Below, piece by piece: positions 31,960 through 44,280 of a stretch of DNA of 64,000 bases; the stretch's first letter is position 1; the number at the start of each line of letters is the position of its first letter. The DNA comes from Symsagittifera roscoffensis (lineage: Eukaryota; Xenacoelomorpha; Acoela; Convolutidae). The notes under the pieces are model-generated. The model was not told where the DNA came from. It was given only the letters and a program-made list of their open reading frames with translations, and did no database searches. Made by a program: the position numbers and the translations under genes. The stretch is taken from assembly GCF_963678635.1 (NCBI RefSeq), contig NC_087062.1:44098395-44162394 (forward strand), written 5' to 3'.

Positions 31960-32780
31960 AATTATTTACTCTGAATGCTCTTTCTTGTGAAGGGTGAAAT
32001 TTTGCATTTATTTCACAAAATCCTAACATTAATAAAGGAAGTGCAAAATTTCATGATGAATTTTTGAAAACATGTAGGTATATTACATCTTAGTTTGTAT
32101 CTTCAGCGAGTTTGATAGATGAAATCGTTACTCTAAACAATATATGAATTGGGTTGAATTCAAGATCAGACATATATAGTTTTTGTTTGTTTTGATCAGT
32201 TTTATACTGATGTACTTGATTAATAGAAAAATCAAATGCATATCCTGATAATCGTTGTATATAAAGGGTAAAAATTTGAGAAAAATGGGGACTGTTTTTT
32301 TTTCTATGGATTAATGTTATCGATGAGTTACATAATTTTGTACATTTGTCTTTGATGTGTATTTTGCTGTTTGAGATGCTTATGAATGGGATATTTTATA
32401 AAATATGGGATTCCAACAATATTGTGTTTTGTGTCTGTTATGTGGAAAATTGGCTTGAAGGGTTAGTTTGTTTTGATCCATTGTTCGAGTTGGAATAAGA
32501 AAAAATTGTTTTTTTTTGTAATTCCTTAGAGTTGTACCTTGTGCAGTTGCTAATTTACTTGATGTTTTGGAAGGGGAAAATTTTGCATGCAGAGTTTAAA
32601 TTTTATTCCTTCTAGAGGGATTAATAATGTTTGGTTCTGCGCCAGAATCAATTAAAAAGTCTATTTCAAGATCTGGTGATTCAAAGTTGTTTGTTTTTTG
32701 GGCTTTCTAAAAGAAGTGGTAATGTGCAATTTTTTTCTTCGGGTGATATTATTTTTTAAGAGTTTTTAATTCGGTGAGAG
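31960..32780 (-). pseudogene. Protease and protease-RT linker fragment
   Basis: LIDSGAEPNIIN at 32617-32655 is the best-kept protease loop in the window. The linker to RT follows (32400-31960). On its right it abuts the integrase zinc finger at 32795 with the same junction seen at 29.74 kb. Confidence 0.7.
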
Positions 32781-32794
32781 ATTTTATTCTATGA

Positions 32795-33034
32795 TTAGAT
32801 TCTGTGATTGAAATAAAAGTTTTTTCCTTTGAATTCTGGTTTCTCCGCTATTTGCTTTTGGTGTGGGAAAGGTTTGTTTAATGGACATGTTATGGAATCA
32901 TTGCATAATATTTTTATCCCAGCTGGAGCATTTGGAAAATAGAAAATTTGCGTGGAAGTTGAATATGTTTTTTCTGATCTTGCATGTCGTTTTGTGTGCA
33001 AGGAGTGTGAAATAATAAGATCAGTTGGAGACAA
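32795..33034 (-). pseudogene. Integrase HHCC zinc finger
   Basis: An open frame of 79 codons with H..H (SHSLHTKRH), KT, FYFPN and C.....C (LCNDSITC), then KPFP: the H2C2 zinc-binding domain that precedes the core in Ty3/gypsy integrases. The core should follow to the left but protease is found instead. Confidence 0.75.
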
Positions 33035-33849
33035 GGTACTTTTGTTTTAAGAGAGTGATAATTTAAGATGTCAGGTCAGTGTTTTCGTTTATTGTAGTAG
33101 TATTACTTTTTCGGAAATATCGAAGAACTGTTTTGTTTGCTAAATTTTTGATATCGTCTTTTACTGTTTTTTTTTAATATATTTGTGCCAAGATTTAAGT
33201 TGTCGGATGACAGGGTCAAAATTTTGTTTTTTTTAATAACTGAAATGTCATTGCTTCTGTGTTTGGGAGAAAAAATTTTTGATTCTCATTTTTTGTGAGC
33301 GGTATATTATCTAAAGGGTCTTATAAATTAAGTAAGACTTTGATTGAATATTTTTAGTTTGAATCGGGGGAAACTTGCAAAATTATGGTTTCTGTTTGGT
33401 TTTCCTTTCCTACTAATGGGAATGAAATGCTCCGATGTGGTTTTTGTTTAGAGTTCTTTTGTTGTGTATTTTTTTTTATCCATGATGTGTATGGTATAGG
33501 TTTAAATGAACTTTTCCCTAATAAATCTACCTCATAAGAGTTGTTTTGGCAATCGAGTTGTAAAGGAAACTTTCTGTAAGTAGTTTATTTTTGTGATATA
33601 AGAGTCAAATTTTACTGCATATTTATATTCTAGTCATGGCAATGTTTCGTTTTTTGCAGGGAAGATTTTTAGTTTTTGTGGTAATTCTACAGTTGTTTTT
33701 TTTTGTGTTACCAGATCAGGTGACGTGTTTCGGCTAAGTGTGTTTGGTGGAGCAAGGTTTTTGCCTGCTGTCTAAAGTATGTGCAGGTTTGCAACTTTAT
33801 GAATAAGTTGAAAATTCTCAAACCTATGGTTTGGTTTAGTTTTTGGTGT

Positions 33850-35000
33850 AAATAGAAAAATTAAAGATTTTTGATCTGTGAATGAGACTCTTGGATGTTT
33901 TGACCCAAGGATTAAGAATTCATTTTATGAATTCAATGCATGTAATGTATATATTATGATTTTACAACATCTCATAAGGGTAGAGAATCTAAGTTCTGCT
34001 TGTGTAATGGGTCTCGCATTTGCTGATTTCAGGTTCATTTTATTTGTACCTTTATGTGATTGTAGAGGTGCTGCGGCAACTCCACAGTTGGAAGCATCGC
34101 ACATAGCCTAAAAAGGTTGCTTTGGATCCGGGATTGTGTTTGAAATTTCTTCTGTTAGAAGAATTTGTATTTCATCATAGCGTTTATGCAGTCCACGGAA
34201 TTCTTGGATTTTCTTCAAATTTGATGATGGTTGGAGTTTTATTATTGCATCAATGTGTGGTTTAAAGGTCTAATTGTGATGACTTTGATCATATGTCCCA
34301 GGAGATTTACACGAAAGAGGAAAAAATGTGATTTATCTGTGGCTGCTTTCTTGTTTTCTTTTAGGAAGATTTAGTGGTGTTTGTCTACAACTTAAAAAGT
34401 TTCTTGTTTTGTTTGTAAATTTATGAAAACATCGTCTAAATCTGTAATTCCGTTTTTGCTAGGTGTTAATGGATGAAAAACTTTACTCATAATTGCTGAA
34501 AAAGCAGCTGGTCTTATGGATCTACCATAAAATAGTCTATTAAAATCGTATTGCTGATTTCCATTAACGAAATGTATTAGTCCAGTGATTGTTCGTCTAA
34601 TAGCATTTGATTGTATGCGCTATTCATATCGGCAGTGGTAAAGTGTTTTTCGTTTGTTAAAGTATGATTTGTATCGGTATTAAAGGCCAGTTGCATTTTG
34701 GTTCATCGATTAGAGACTTTAAATATCGTGCGCTCACAACGATATTCAGTGAGTCTCCTTTAGCGAGAATAGTTACGGGATTGTTAAAGGTGTTTTCTTT
34801 ACGTTTTTAATCTTTATTAACCGGTGAGATCATTTCATTTTGTTCGAAAATATCTATCGGTCTGTTTATTTTCTGTTGTAAGTGTATCAGTACTTTAACT
34901 GCGGGCTTATTAAGAAAACTGCGTCGGGCTTAAGCGAAAGATGTAGTGGTGAATGTTTTCTTCCAACATCAAATTTGGATGTGGCATAAACAATGAGATT
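33850..35000 (-). pseudogene. RT and RNase H fragments, second copy
   Basis: RT: HFTTADMNSAYNQMLLDEQSL near 34630 (the first palm motif with its Asp), FNRLFYG..IRPAAFSAIM near 34520, and a degraded TDLDDVF near 34435. RNase H: MCDASNCG (34085-34106), then RPITQAE and SFTDQKSLIFLF near 33875. Stops throughout. The plus frame at 33878-34111 is its antisense. Confidence 0.75.
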
Positions 35001-36030
35001 TTTTTATAATAGTTCTGCTAGTCGTTCAAATTCTTGCTGACTAATTTGGGAATGATGAGAATTGAACATTGTCAAAAAATACTTTGGTTCATTTGTGTAT
35101 TTTGAGAAATGGAATGTTGGTTTGAAATAGAGGTTTTTTTGAAATATTCCGTGTTTCGATTTGAATCATTAGTAATACTATTAAGGGATAGTTCAAGAAT
35201 AGTTGATTGACAAAGATCTAATAGTTTTGAAATATTTTTTACTCTGAATGCTCTTTCTTGTGTAGGGTGAAATTTGAATTTAATTCGTGAATTCCTGACA
35301 GTGATAGAGGAAGTGTAATTTTGTATGGTGAATTTTTGTACAAATGTAGGTATATCACATCTGTGTTTGTATCTTAACCTATTTGATAGATGAAATCGTT
35401 ACTTTAAGCAAATTATGAATTGGGTTGAATTCAAGATCAGACATATATAGTTTTTGTTTGTTTTGATCAGTTTTAGACTGATGTACTTGAATAAAAGAAA
35501 AGTCATATGCATATCCTGATAAAGATTTTAGATGCTTTTGTTGTTGGTTATATATAAAGGATAAAGTTTTGAGAAAAATGGGGGTTGTTTATTCATTTTT
35601 TGGAATCATGTTATCGATGTGTAACATAGTTTTTTTTATTTGTATTTGATATGTAATTTGCTATTTAAGATGCTTATGGTTGGGATATATTTATAAATGA
35701 TGGGAATCCAACATTTTTGTGTTCTATGTCTGTTATGTGGAAAATTAGCTTGAAGGGTTAGTTTGTTGTGTTCCACTGTTCGTGTTGAAAGAAGAAATAA
35801 TAGATTTTTTTTGTAATTTGTTAGAGTTGTATCTTGCGCAGTGGCTAATTTACTTGACTTAGAGTTCAAATTTCATTAAAGGGAAAGAGATTGATAATGT
35901 TTGATTCTGCGCCAGAATCATTTAAAAATTCTATTTCAAGATCTGGTGATTCGAAGTTTTTTGTTTTTCGGGCTTTCTAAAAGAAGTGCTATCGTCTAAA
36001 TTTTTTCTTTGGGTGTTGATATTTTATTTG
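35001..36030 (-). pseudogene. Protease and linker, third copy
   Basis: The protease loop reads NDSGAESNIIN at 35890-35925. The 261-base linker block that is repeated elsewhere is single here (its TGCTATTTAAGATGCTTAT mark at 35659). Confidence 0.65.
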
Positions 36031-37400
36031 ATGAGTTTTTGGTATATTTTGTTCAAATCTGTATTAGTTTCAATTTAATGTGGAGTGTATTTTGTGGTTT
36101 CTTGATTGTTGTCTGGTTCTTGGGAATTATTTTGGTAATAGTTTGATTGATTCAATTGATGTTTCATATCCATGTTCAATTTTAGGCATGTTGAAAATAA
36201 GTGTGTTTCCTGTGTCATATTCGTCATCTGTGCTTTCACAGTGTATGTGGTTTATTGTAGCTCTAAAATATCCGTGCTGTCAATACCTGGGGGTCTAAAA
36301 TAATAATTTGATTAATTTGTCTTTGATGATTCAGTGTTCTACTTCTGTATTTTGGATTTTATTTGTTTGAATACTGTGAAATATTTCAATGTGCTGACGG
36401 AGAATACTTTCTTGATCTGTTTTGATAGTTTTTAATTTTATTTGTAGAAATATCTCGGGATCTATTATTATAACAAAGATTATACGGTCTTTCGTTAGAA
36501 TAGTTTCATGATCTAATACTTGAGGAATTTCTGTGTTGACTGTTTGAATAATTTCGATTTCGATTAAAGAAAAATTTTCAGAGTCATCAGAGTAGTAGCC
36601 ATCATAGTAGTATCTTTTGGAGGATTTGAAAATGAGCTGTTTCTGTTAGAGTTTTAATAACTATTGCTGTTTGAGTTTGATCTGTAGTAATCTGTAGTGA
36701 GTTTCTTGCGTGAAATTTAGCGACTTGAAATGGGGTACATCTATCTTCAGGGAACCAAACTATGGTTGCCTGTGTTCGTGTGGTGGGATTGCAAAATCCT
36801 TGATCATTTTACAAGGTAAGCGGATTCCTTGATACAATATGGTATCATCTTTGAAATCTCGTGTTAATTGTACTTTTTCTAAGTTTCCAATCAAAAAAGA
36901 TTATTTCCTGGTAGCCTGAATTTTTTGTGGCCGCTTTACGTTTTGATGGGTTATTTATTCCAATGTGATATCCGCTTTTTATTGTGTAAATCATAATTTA
37001 AACGACCATGTGCGCCGTGATACGGGAGTTAATCGTCTAGCTGTATATGACCGTGGTGGCAGTCATGTTGTGCATGGTGTGCAGAGTCTGGAAAGATTTA
37101 AAATTTTACTAATTTTACGATTTGTACTTTTTTTGATGAGTTTTGTTATATTTTGTTCAAATTTGTATTAGTTTCAATTTAATGTGGAGTGCAATTTGTG
37201 GTTTCTTGATTGTTGTCTTTGTTTCTGACTATTTTTGAGCTTTGTAGTTATTTTTCACAATCTGCGGTGTAAACATCTAAAAGTCTTTCGATATTATTTT
37301 ATAAAAGATATTAATTTGTATTGATATTATCTGTATTAATGTCAGAATTGTAGCTCGGGCTTTTTGTAGCTACTATAGTTGATGGTTCAAGGTCTTGTGG
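36031..37400 (-). pseudogene. Gag end fragment and duplicated flank
   Basis: Minus-strand NYSNERPYNLCYNNRSRDIS (36.45-36.55 kb) matches the end of gag at 46.85 and 44.45 kb. A block around TTCAATTTAATGTGGAGTG is present at 36068-36115 and again at 37169-37220, a 1.1 kb local duplication. The rest has no readable protein. Confidence 0.5.
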
Positions 37401-37465
37401 TTCAGATTCGCATTGTGTTACTTGACTTATTGCATATTTATATAGTGTTTTTTAGTTGATTATCT

Positions 37466-38850
37466 TCACAACCATAATGCGTAACAAACAGGTCTTGTGG
37501 TCCTGTTTTTGGGAAAGGGTTTGAATGAGGTATGGCTTCTAGAAGTACAAGAGGGGAAATGACTTTGACTAGAAAAGCTTTTAAAAGATACTCCTGAAAA
37601 GCGATTATAGAATGTTATATAACTTATTGTCTTTTTTATATATCTGTCGTATTTGTGGATAAGTTCTGTTGTGATATATTGAGGGGGCAAAGACTGAGCT
37701 GTTATATTTGGTGGAGATAATGGTATTGCATGATATACTGAATTACCTAATTTTACTGTTATTTCGAATTTAAGGTTTATGTTGTGTTGGGTAAGGATAT
37801 GATTATTATGGTTTCGTATGTCTCTGTGGAAATCGTGTCTAAATTTTAGTCCGATGATTGCCCAACTTTTGAGTCGATTGCTATCGAGGTTTTGGCCAAA
37901 ATCAAAAAGGGAGGGGTGCTACAAGGGAGTTCCCAACTAAGCGCAGGTGTGTATTTATTCCTTTTAGTTCACGATATCTATCGTCTAGATGACTTGGAAT
38001 ATTTGTAGGGGAGGTAGTTGAGGGTGTTTGAACTGTGACGGAAGGTATTGACGGAAGTGATAGAGTTTCTGGTAATGATAAAGAGGTATCTGATGTATTG
38101 TCTATGGGATCATTTACCAAGTTTGGTTCACCATGAGAAAAAGTTTGTGTCATCTAATGTGGAAGTCTCTCTGATGAAGTATAGGGATTAAAGTAACTTT
38201 AATAAACTTGTTTATAAGTGGGCGTTGAACCTAAATAATCTGATGGAATAATTGTAATATATTGTTGAACAAATAATTGAAGTGATGGAGGGTTACTTTG
38301 TATTGTTTTACCGGAAAGATCTAAAGGGGTAGTTGATGGTGATGAGGTATGTTGAAACTAACTCTTGGTTTTGTAAGATTTCGAGTTTGTCGTGGGTGAA
38401 TAATTCGTCTATGTTTTGCGGTTTTTAAATTTTTGTTTTGGCGTAGATGTCTGGTTCTGTTAAGGTCCTCCTGGAGTGAGGAGTAAATGTTATATGTTAG
38501 TTCGTGTTGTGGTTTACTCAAGGGTACTTGGTCAATGGCTGGTGTTAGTGGTTCGGATAAGGATGCGTGTCTTTTTTCAAATAAGTAATGGTTTTCTACA
38601 AAAAAGATACGTGTAGATGATTGGGGTTGATTTGTTTGGCTAAATGTTGGAGTTGTCGGGGGGTCTCGGGATGTAGTGGTTGGTGGGTAAATTTCAATGG
38701 GGTGTGGATTAGCACTTTTGAAGTGATTCTTATATGCTTCACTGATTTAAGTCTACATTCGTTATAGTATTCTTCTGAAGAAATAACTAGCAAATATAAT
38801 GCTAATGCAAAGATAATTACCGCTTGTCTTATGCATTTGGGATTTTTTTA
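37466..38850 (-). pseudogene. Possible env-like third ORF
   Basis: Downstream of integrase on the minus strand, a signal-peptide-like hydrophobic run (about 38830-38775, ending near SSEEYYNEC) opens a broken frame. Pro/Ser/Thr-rich and polar segments follow (minus frames at 38596-38793, 38321-38521, 37902-38153 and 37466-37690). The position after integrase and a leader peptide suggest an envelope-like gene, but I see no fusion peptide, furin site or clear membrane anchor. It might instead be an integrase tail. Confidence 0.35.
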
Positions 38851-39950
38851 AATTAGAGAAACCAGAATTTAGAAAAATTACGAAAAAAATTAACTTTGTT
38901 CTAATTAGTAAACTTCGTGTCATTTATGAAATTTAAGGTTTTACACCTGATTAGGTGGTCAATGGTTTTAGAGAGAGAAAGGTTGTTTTGCATGTCGCAA
39001 CAGAAAAGAATCAATTGGCTACAAAAAATAAAACGGAAACAGGATTGCTAGTTCTGAAAAGTCGGTCATGAGAAAAATACAAAATGGTTGAAAAAATTGA
39101 AAGAAATAATGAAATGAATAATTTTATTTGTTTTACTGAGTTTGAAAGGAACAATCGAAAAGTAATTTGCTTTGTCGAAGAATTTGTTATTTTTTATTGA
39201 GTTGAAACTAAGTGTGGTCGAATGGTTTATTTATTTTTCACAAGTGGAATGGGCATGGAGTAACTTTGTTGAAAGAAAGTCTGTGCGTTTAAGTATTCAA
39301 CTTTCTAAGTCTTGTTTTTATTTGTGATATGATTGGGGGTTGTTGGGAGGTAAAATGGCTTACAGTTAAGTGATCATGTGGATTTTTATCTTTAGACTAA
39401 TTTAATAGTTTTCTTTTGGAGGAATGCGGGGTATAAATTGAGCCAATTTTGTTGGTTTATGTGTTCATTGATAGAAGGGAGTCGCAAATTTTATATGATA
39501 ATTATTCAAGTTTTCAAATAGAAGTGTAGTTCTTATTTTTGACCTGGAGGAGGTCTTTGAGTTATAGTTTTAGATCGAGTTCAAGTTGGAGATATACCTG
39601 GTAGTAATAGTGATGGTGTTTAGAGAGAAATGAGATGATATCAAATCATTTTTATTGGCTGATTTCATTTTTATTACAACTGAAGTTTTTGCCAGAGAAA
39701 ATTTTTTTTTGTATTTAAAAATTACCTCAAGTTTCTACTAAAAAGGCTATTAGTGTTGTCTAATATATCAGAGGGTTTCTGAAACTCTACTTCTTTTATA
39801 CCATTTTAGATTCTGGAATAAAGGTTTTGTTATCTTTCACTGGCTAATTTCTAAGGCAAGATGATTGGCGTTGTTGTGATTTTTTTTTATTTCGCGTATG
39901 AGGTAAAACGTGAATTTTTTTGAGACTCAATATTTTGTCTACGTATTAAT
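37691..39950 (-). other. Low-similarity part of the mosaic
   Basis: Outside the short env-like frames (37.9-38.85 kb), the stretch from 38.85 to 39.95 kb shows no frame or repeat I can assign. By position it should be the integrase C-terminal tail and spacer. Confidence 0.35.
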
Positions 39951-39952
39951 TT

Positions 39953-40620
39953 CTATGCAATTTTTTGATAAATTTCATTATGGTCTGTATCTCGGTTTAA
40001 AATCCATTCTCTGTGGGTTCCAGAGGCCAATTTTAAAATTTTTGGATAGTGAAAACGATCCTCGTCATGACTGTGAAATGGTAGATTATAATAAATTGAG
40101 TCTTTATCGGGTTGACAATAACCTTGTATATTTTCTGAGGAGTTTGCTGTGAACGTTTTTGGCTGACGTGGTTTTTGGTTGAAAACAATTTCAAATGGTG
40201 ATAAGCCAAGCGTTGTCATTTGAAAGTTATAAGCGAATGGGAATAATTTTTCGTCTGCCGATCAATCGGATTTTTTTTACTATCTGCGTTGTTCATTAAT
40301 AATTGGAGGTATTCTTGTATAAAACGGTTATGCCTTTAACTAGTCCGTTTGTCCATGGGGCAAGGGATAATGTAGGTTTATGTTTGATTTCATAGAACTG
40401 ACATAGTGCAATGATTTCGTTAGTTTTCTGGTCCATTGTCTTGGACAAGGATTTCAGGCAATCCAGACTTTGCTGTCCAGTGTTCGTTAAGTGTTGAAAA
40501 AGCATAATAAGCGTTGCAGTGAGGTACAGGGTGGAGTGCTATGTAGTGTGTAAAAACATCGACGAGTCTCACCATATATGAATTTTCTTCGGAGGAGGGT
40601 GATATAGGGCCTTTGGTATC
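39953..40620 (-). pseudogene. Integrase catalytic core, second copy
   Basis: TTLGLSPFEIVFNQKPR (about 40170-40219) and HKPTLSLAPWTNGLVKG (about 40330-40385) lie in two open minus frames. The second is the segment with the catalytic Glu in a NGLVE context, and here that residue is Lys. This copy shows the native order of zinc finger then core without an inserted protease. Confidence 0.75.
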
Positions 40621-40639
40621 AAATTAGACTCTTTGAGTT

Positions 40640-40900
40640 AAATAGAAGTTTTGTCCTTTGAAGTCTTGTTTTTCCGCTATTTTCTTTTAGCGTGGGAAAA
40701 GTTTGTTTAATGGACATGTTATGCAATCATTGCATAATACTTTTATCCAAGTTGGAGCATTTGGAAAATAGAAAACTTGATTGAAAGTTGAATATGTTTT
40801 TTTTTCTGATCTTGCATGTCGTTTTGTGTGCAAGGAGTGTGAGATGTGAAATGCAACTCAAATTAACATTAGTGGGAGACAGAGTATTTTTGTTTTAAGA
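40640..40900 (-). pseudogene. Integrase zinc-finger fragment, native junction
   Basis: Matches 32795-33034 on the minus strand and joins the core at about 40625 directly, which gives the reference order for the family. Confidence 0.55.
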
Positions 40901-41357
40901 GAGTGATAACTTAAGACGTCAGTGTTTTCGTTAATCGTCGTACTATAAAATTTTGGGAGTACGGTTTTAGTTTCTAAAATTGGATATCGTCTTTTACTAG
41001 TTTTGTTAAATATTTGTGACAAAAGTTAGGTTGTCGGATGACAGGGTCAAGATTTTGATATTTTTTTAATAAATGAAATGTCATTGCTTCTGTGTTTGGG
41101 AGAAAAATTTTTTGATTCTCATTTTTTTTGTTAGAGGTATATTATCTAAAGGGTCTTATAAATTAAATATGTTTTTGATTGAATATTTTTAGTTTGAATC
41201 TGAGGAAACTCACAAATTTATGGCTTCTGTTAGATTTTTCTTTCCTATTAATGGGAAAGAAATGCTTCGATGTGGTTTTTGTTCAAATTTTTTTTGTTGT
41301 GTATTATTTTTTATCCATGATGAGTAACGTCTTGGTTTAAATGTAGTTTTCTCTAGG

Positions 41358-41635
41358 AAATCTACTTCATAAGGGTTTCTCTAAGTTGTGTTGAAAACGT
41401 GATTCAAGCAATAATTAAATTCCGATAACAAGTGTAACTTACTCTTACAAAATTAAATCCGACAGTGACAATAGAATTCAATCAAGGGTGACAGACACTA
41501 TCAAGGTCAGCACCTGCTAACAGACTAATTAGCACCACGATTGACAGTTGATTGATAGCTGTAACTTAAACTCTCATGAACTAAATTAGCACTATATGGC
41601 AGTTGTTTCGTTTCGTAAGAAATCTACTTCATAAG
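41358..41635. mobile_element. 246-base insertion with 16-base target duplication
   Basis: AAATCTACTTCATAAG occurs at 41358-41373 and 41620-41635, bracketing 246 bases that are absent from the matching place in the copy at 33.53 kb, where the same target is single. The insert is less AT-rich than its host and has no frame. A perfect 16-base target duplication points to a LINE-driven SINE-like insertion; no poly(A) or box A/B is obvious. Confidence 0.65.
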
Positions 41636-41939
41636 AGTTGATTTGGCAATGGAGTTGTAACGGAAATTTTCTCTAAGTAGTTAATTTTTGTGGTATCAGA
41701 GTCAGTTTTTACTGCATACTTATATTCTAGTCATGGCAATGTTTCATTTTTTGCAAGGAAGAATTTTAGTTTCTGTGGTATTTCTACAGTTGTTTTTTGT
41801 GTTACCAGTACAGGTGGTGTGTTTCGGCTAAGTGTGTTTGGTGGAGAAAGGCTTTTGCCTGCTGTCTAAAGTATGTGCAGGTTTGAAACTTTCTTTGAAT
41901 AAATTGAAAATTCTCAAATCTATGGTTTGGTTTAGTTTT

Positions 41940-42960
41940 TGGTGTAAATAGAAAAATTAAAGATTTTTGATCTGTGAATGAGACTCTTGGATGTTTTGAC
42001 CCAAGGATTAAGAATTCATATTATGAATTCAATGCATGTAATGTATATATTATGATTGTACAACATCTCATAAGGGTAGAGAATCTAAGTTCTGCTTGTG
42101 TAATGGGTCTCGCATTTGCTGATTTCAGGTTTATTTTTTTTGTACCTTTATGTGATTGTAGAGGTGCTGCGGCAACTCCACAGTTGGAAGCATCGCACTT
42201 AGCCTAAAATGGTTGGATTGGATCCGGGATTGTGTTTGAAATTTCTTCTGTTAGAAGAAATTTTATTTCATCTTAGCGTTTATGACGTTCTAAGCTCCAT
42301 TCAAAACTATTTTGTTGTCGGAGAATATAGTAAAATGGTCTGATATTTAGTTGCATTTTGTAAAAGTATTTTTTTAATAGGTTTTGCAGTCCAACTTTTT
42401 GTCTACAACTTAAAAATTTTCTTGTTTTGTTTGTAAATTTATAAAAACATCGTCTAAATTTGTAATTCCGTTTTTGCTAGGTGTTAATGGATGAAAAACT
42501 TTACTCATAATTGCTGAAAAAGCAGCTGGTCTTATGGATCTACCATAAAATAGTCTATTAAAATCGTATTGCTGATTTCCATTAACGAAATGTATTAGTC
42601 CAGTGATTGTTCGTCTAATAGCATTTGATTGTATGCGCTATTCATATCGGCAGTGGTAAAGTGTTTTTCGTTTGTTAAAGTATGATTTGTATCGGTATTA
42701 AAGGCCAGTTGCATTTTGGTTCATCGATTAGAGACTTTAAATATCGTGCGCTCACAACGATATTCAGTGATTCTCCTTTAGCGAGAATAGTTACGGGATT
42801 GTTAAAGGTGTTTTTTTTTACGTTTTTGATCTTTATTAACCGGTGAGATCATTTCATTTTGTTCGAAAATATCTATCGGTCTGTTTATTTTCTGTTGTAA
42901 GTGTATCAGTACTTTAACTGCGGGCTTATTAAGAAAACTGTGGCATAAACAATGAGATTT
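41940..42960 (-). pseudogene. RT and RNase H fragments, third copy
   Basis: Nearly the same as 33.85-35.0 kb over 42.4-42.95 kb (NLDDVF near 42450; SAIMSKVF). RNase H near 41.95-42.2 kb has CDAS.CG and the FTDQK run. The plus frame at 41974-42207 is antisense. About 250 bases of RT present at 34.2-34.4 kb are missing near 42395. Confidence 0.75.
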
Positions 42961-43419
42961 TTTTATAATAGTTCTGCTAGTCGTTCAACTTCTTGTGACT
43001 AATTTGGGAATGATGAGAATTGAACATTGTCAAAAAAAACTTTGGTTCATTTGTGTATTTTGAGATATGGAATGTTGGTTTGAAATAGAGGTTTTTTTTG
43101 AAATATTCCGTGTTTCAATTTGAATAATTATAAAACTATTCAGGGATAGTTCAAGAATTGTTGATTGACAAAGATCTAAACGTTATAATATATTATTTAC
43201 TCTGAATGCTCTTTCTTTTGTAGGGTGAAATGTTGCATTTAACTCGCAAAATCCTGACAGTAATAGAGAAAGTGTAATTTTGTATGTTGAATTTTTGTAC
43301 ACATGTAGGTATATCACATCTGTGTTTGTATCTTTAGCGTATTTGATGGATGAAACCGTTATTCTAAGCAATTTATCAATTAAATTGAACTCAAGATCAG
43401 ACATCTATAGTTTTTGTTT

Positions 43420-43945
43420 CTTTTGATCAATTGTATGTTGATGAATAATAGAAAACCATATGCATAACCTGATAAGAGTTTTAGATGCTTTTGTTGATGG
43501 TTATATATAAACGGTGAAGTTTTGAGAAAAATGGGCTTTGTTTTTTTATCGATGTGTTAAATAGTTTTTTTATTTGTTTTTGTTTTTGATATGTAATTTG
43601 CTATTTAAGATGCTTATGGTTGGGATATATTTGTAAAATATGGGATTCCAAAGATATTGTGTTCTTAGTCTGTTTTATATTGATGTACTTGAAAAATAGA
43701 AAAATCATATGCATATCCTGATTAGGGTTTTAGATGCTCTCGTTGTTGGTTATAAATAAAGGATAAATTTTTGAGAAAAATGGGGGTTGTTTATTTATTC
43801 TTCGGATTAATCTTATCGATGTGTTACATAATTTTTTAAAATTGTCTTTGATATGTAATTTGCTATTTGAGATGCTTATGGTTGGGATAATTTTGTAAAA
43901 TATGGGATTCCAACAATAATGGGTTCTATGTCTGTTTTGTTGAAA
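43420..43945 (-). repeat. 261-base tandem duplication in protease-RT linker (two copies)
   Basis: The mark TGCTATTT(A/G)AGATGCTTATGG is at 43599 and 43861, 262 bases apart, with the intervening block (TTTTATATTGATGTACTTGA..., GATAAGGGTTTTAGATGC...) repeated. Confidence 0.7.
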
Positions 43946-44250
43946 ATTAGCTTGAAGGGTTAGTTTGTTTTGTTCCATTGTTCGAGTTGGAATGAAAAAT
44001 AATTGGTTTTTTTTTATGTAATTTGTGACAGTTGTACCTTGTGCAGTGGCTAATTTACTTGATGTTTTGGAAGGGGAAAGTTTTGAATGCAGAGTTCAAA
44101 TTTTTTTCCTTGTAGAGAGATTAATACTGTTTGAATCTGCGCTAGAATCAATTAAAAAATCTATTTCAAGTTCTAGTGATTCTAACTTTTTGTTTTTCGG
44201 GCTTTCTATTGTCCAAATTTTTTCTTTGGGTAGCTCTCAAATTTCCGTGT
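43946..44250 (-). pseudogene. Protease fragment, fourth copy
   Basis: The active-site loop at 44127-44160 reads LIDSSADSN, with Gly changed to Ser, so it is inactive even where open. Confidence 0.6.
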
Positions 44251-44280
44251 TGTCGATACCGGGGGGGTCTAAAATTGCTT

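Noticed and set aside
30534-42207. Three plus-strand frames of about 70-78 codons (30534-30743, 33878-34111, 41974-42207) that are conserved among copies
   Set aside because: They are the exact antisense of the RNase H region (CDAS...TDQK on the minus strand). Their similarity follows from the copies being repeats, not from selection on the plus strand.
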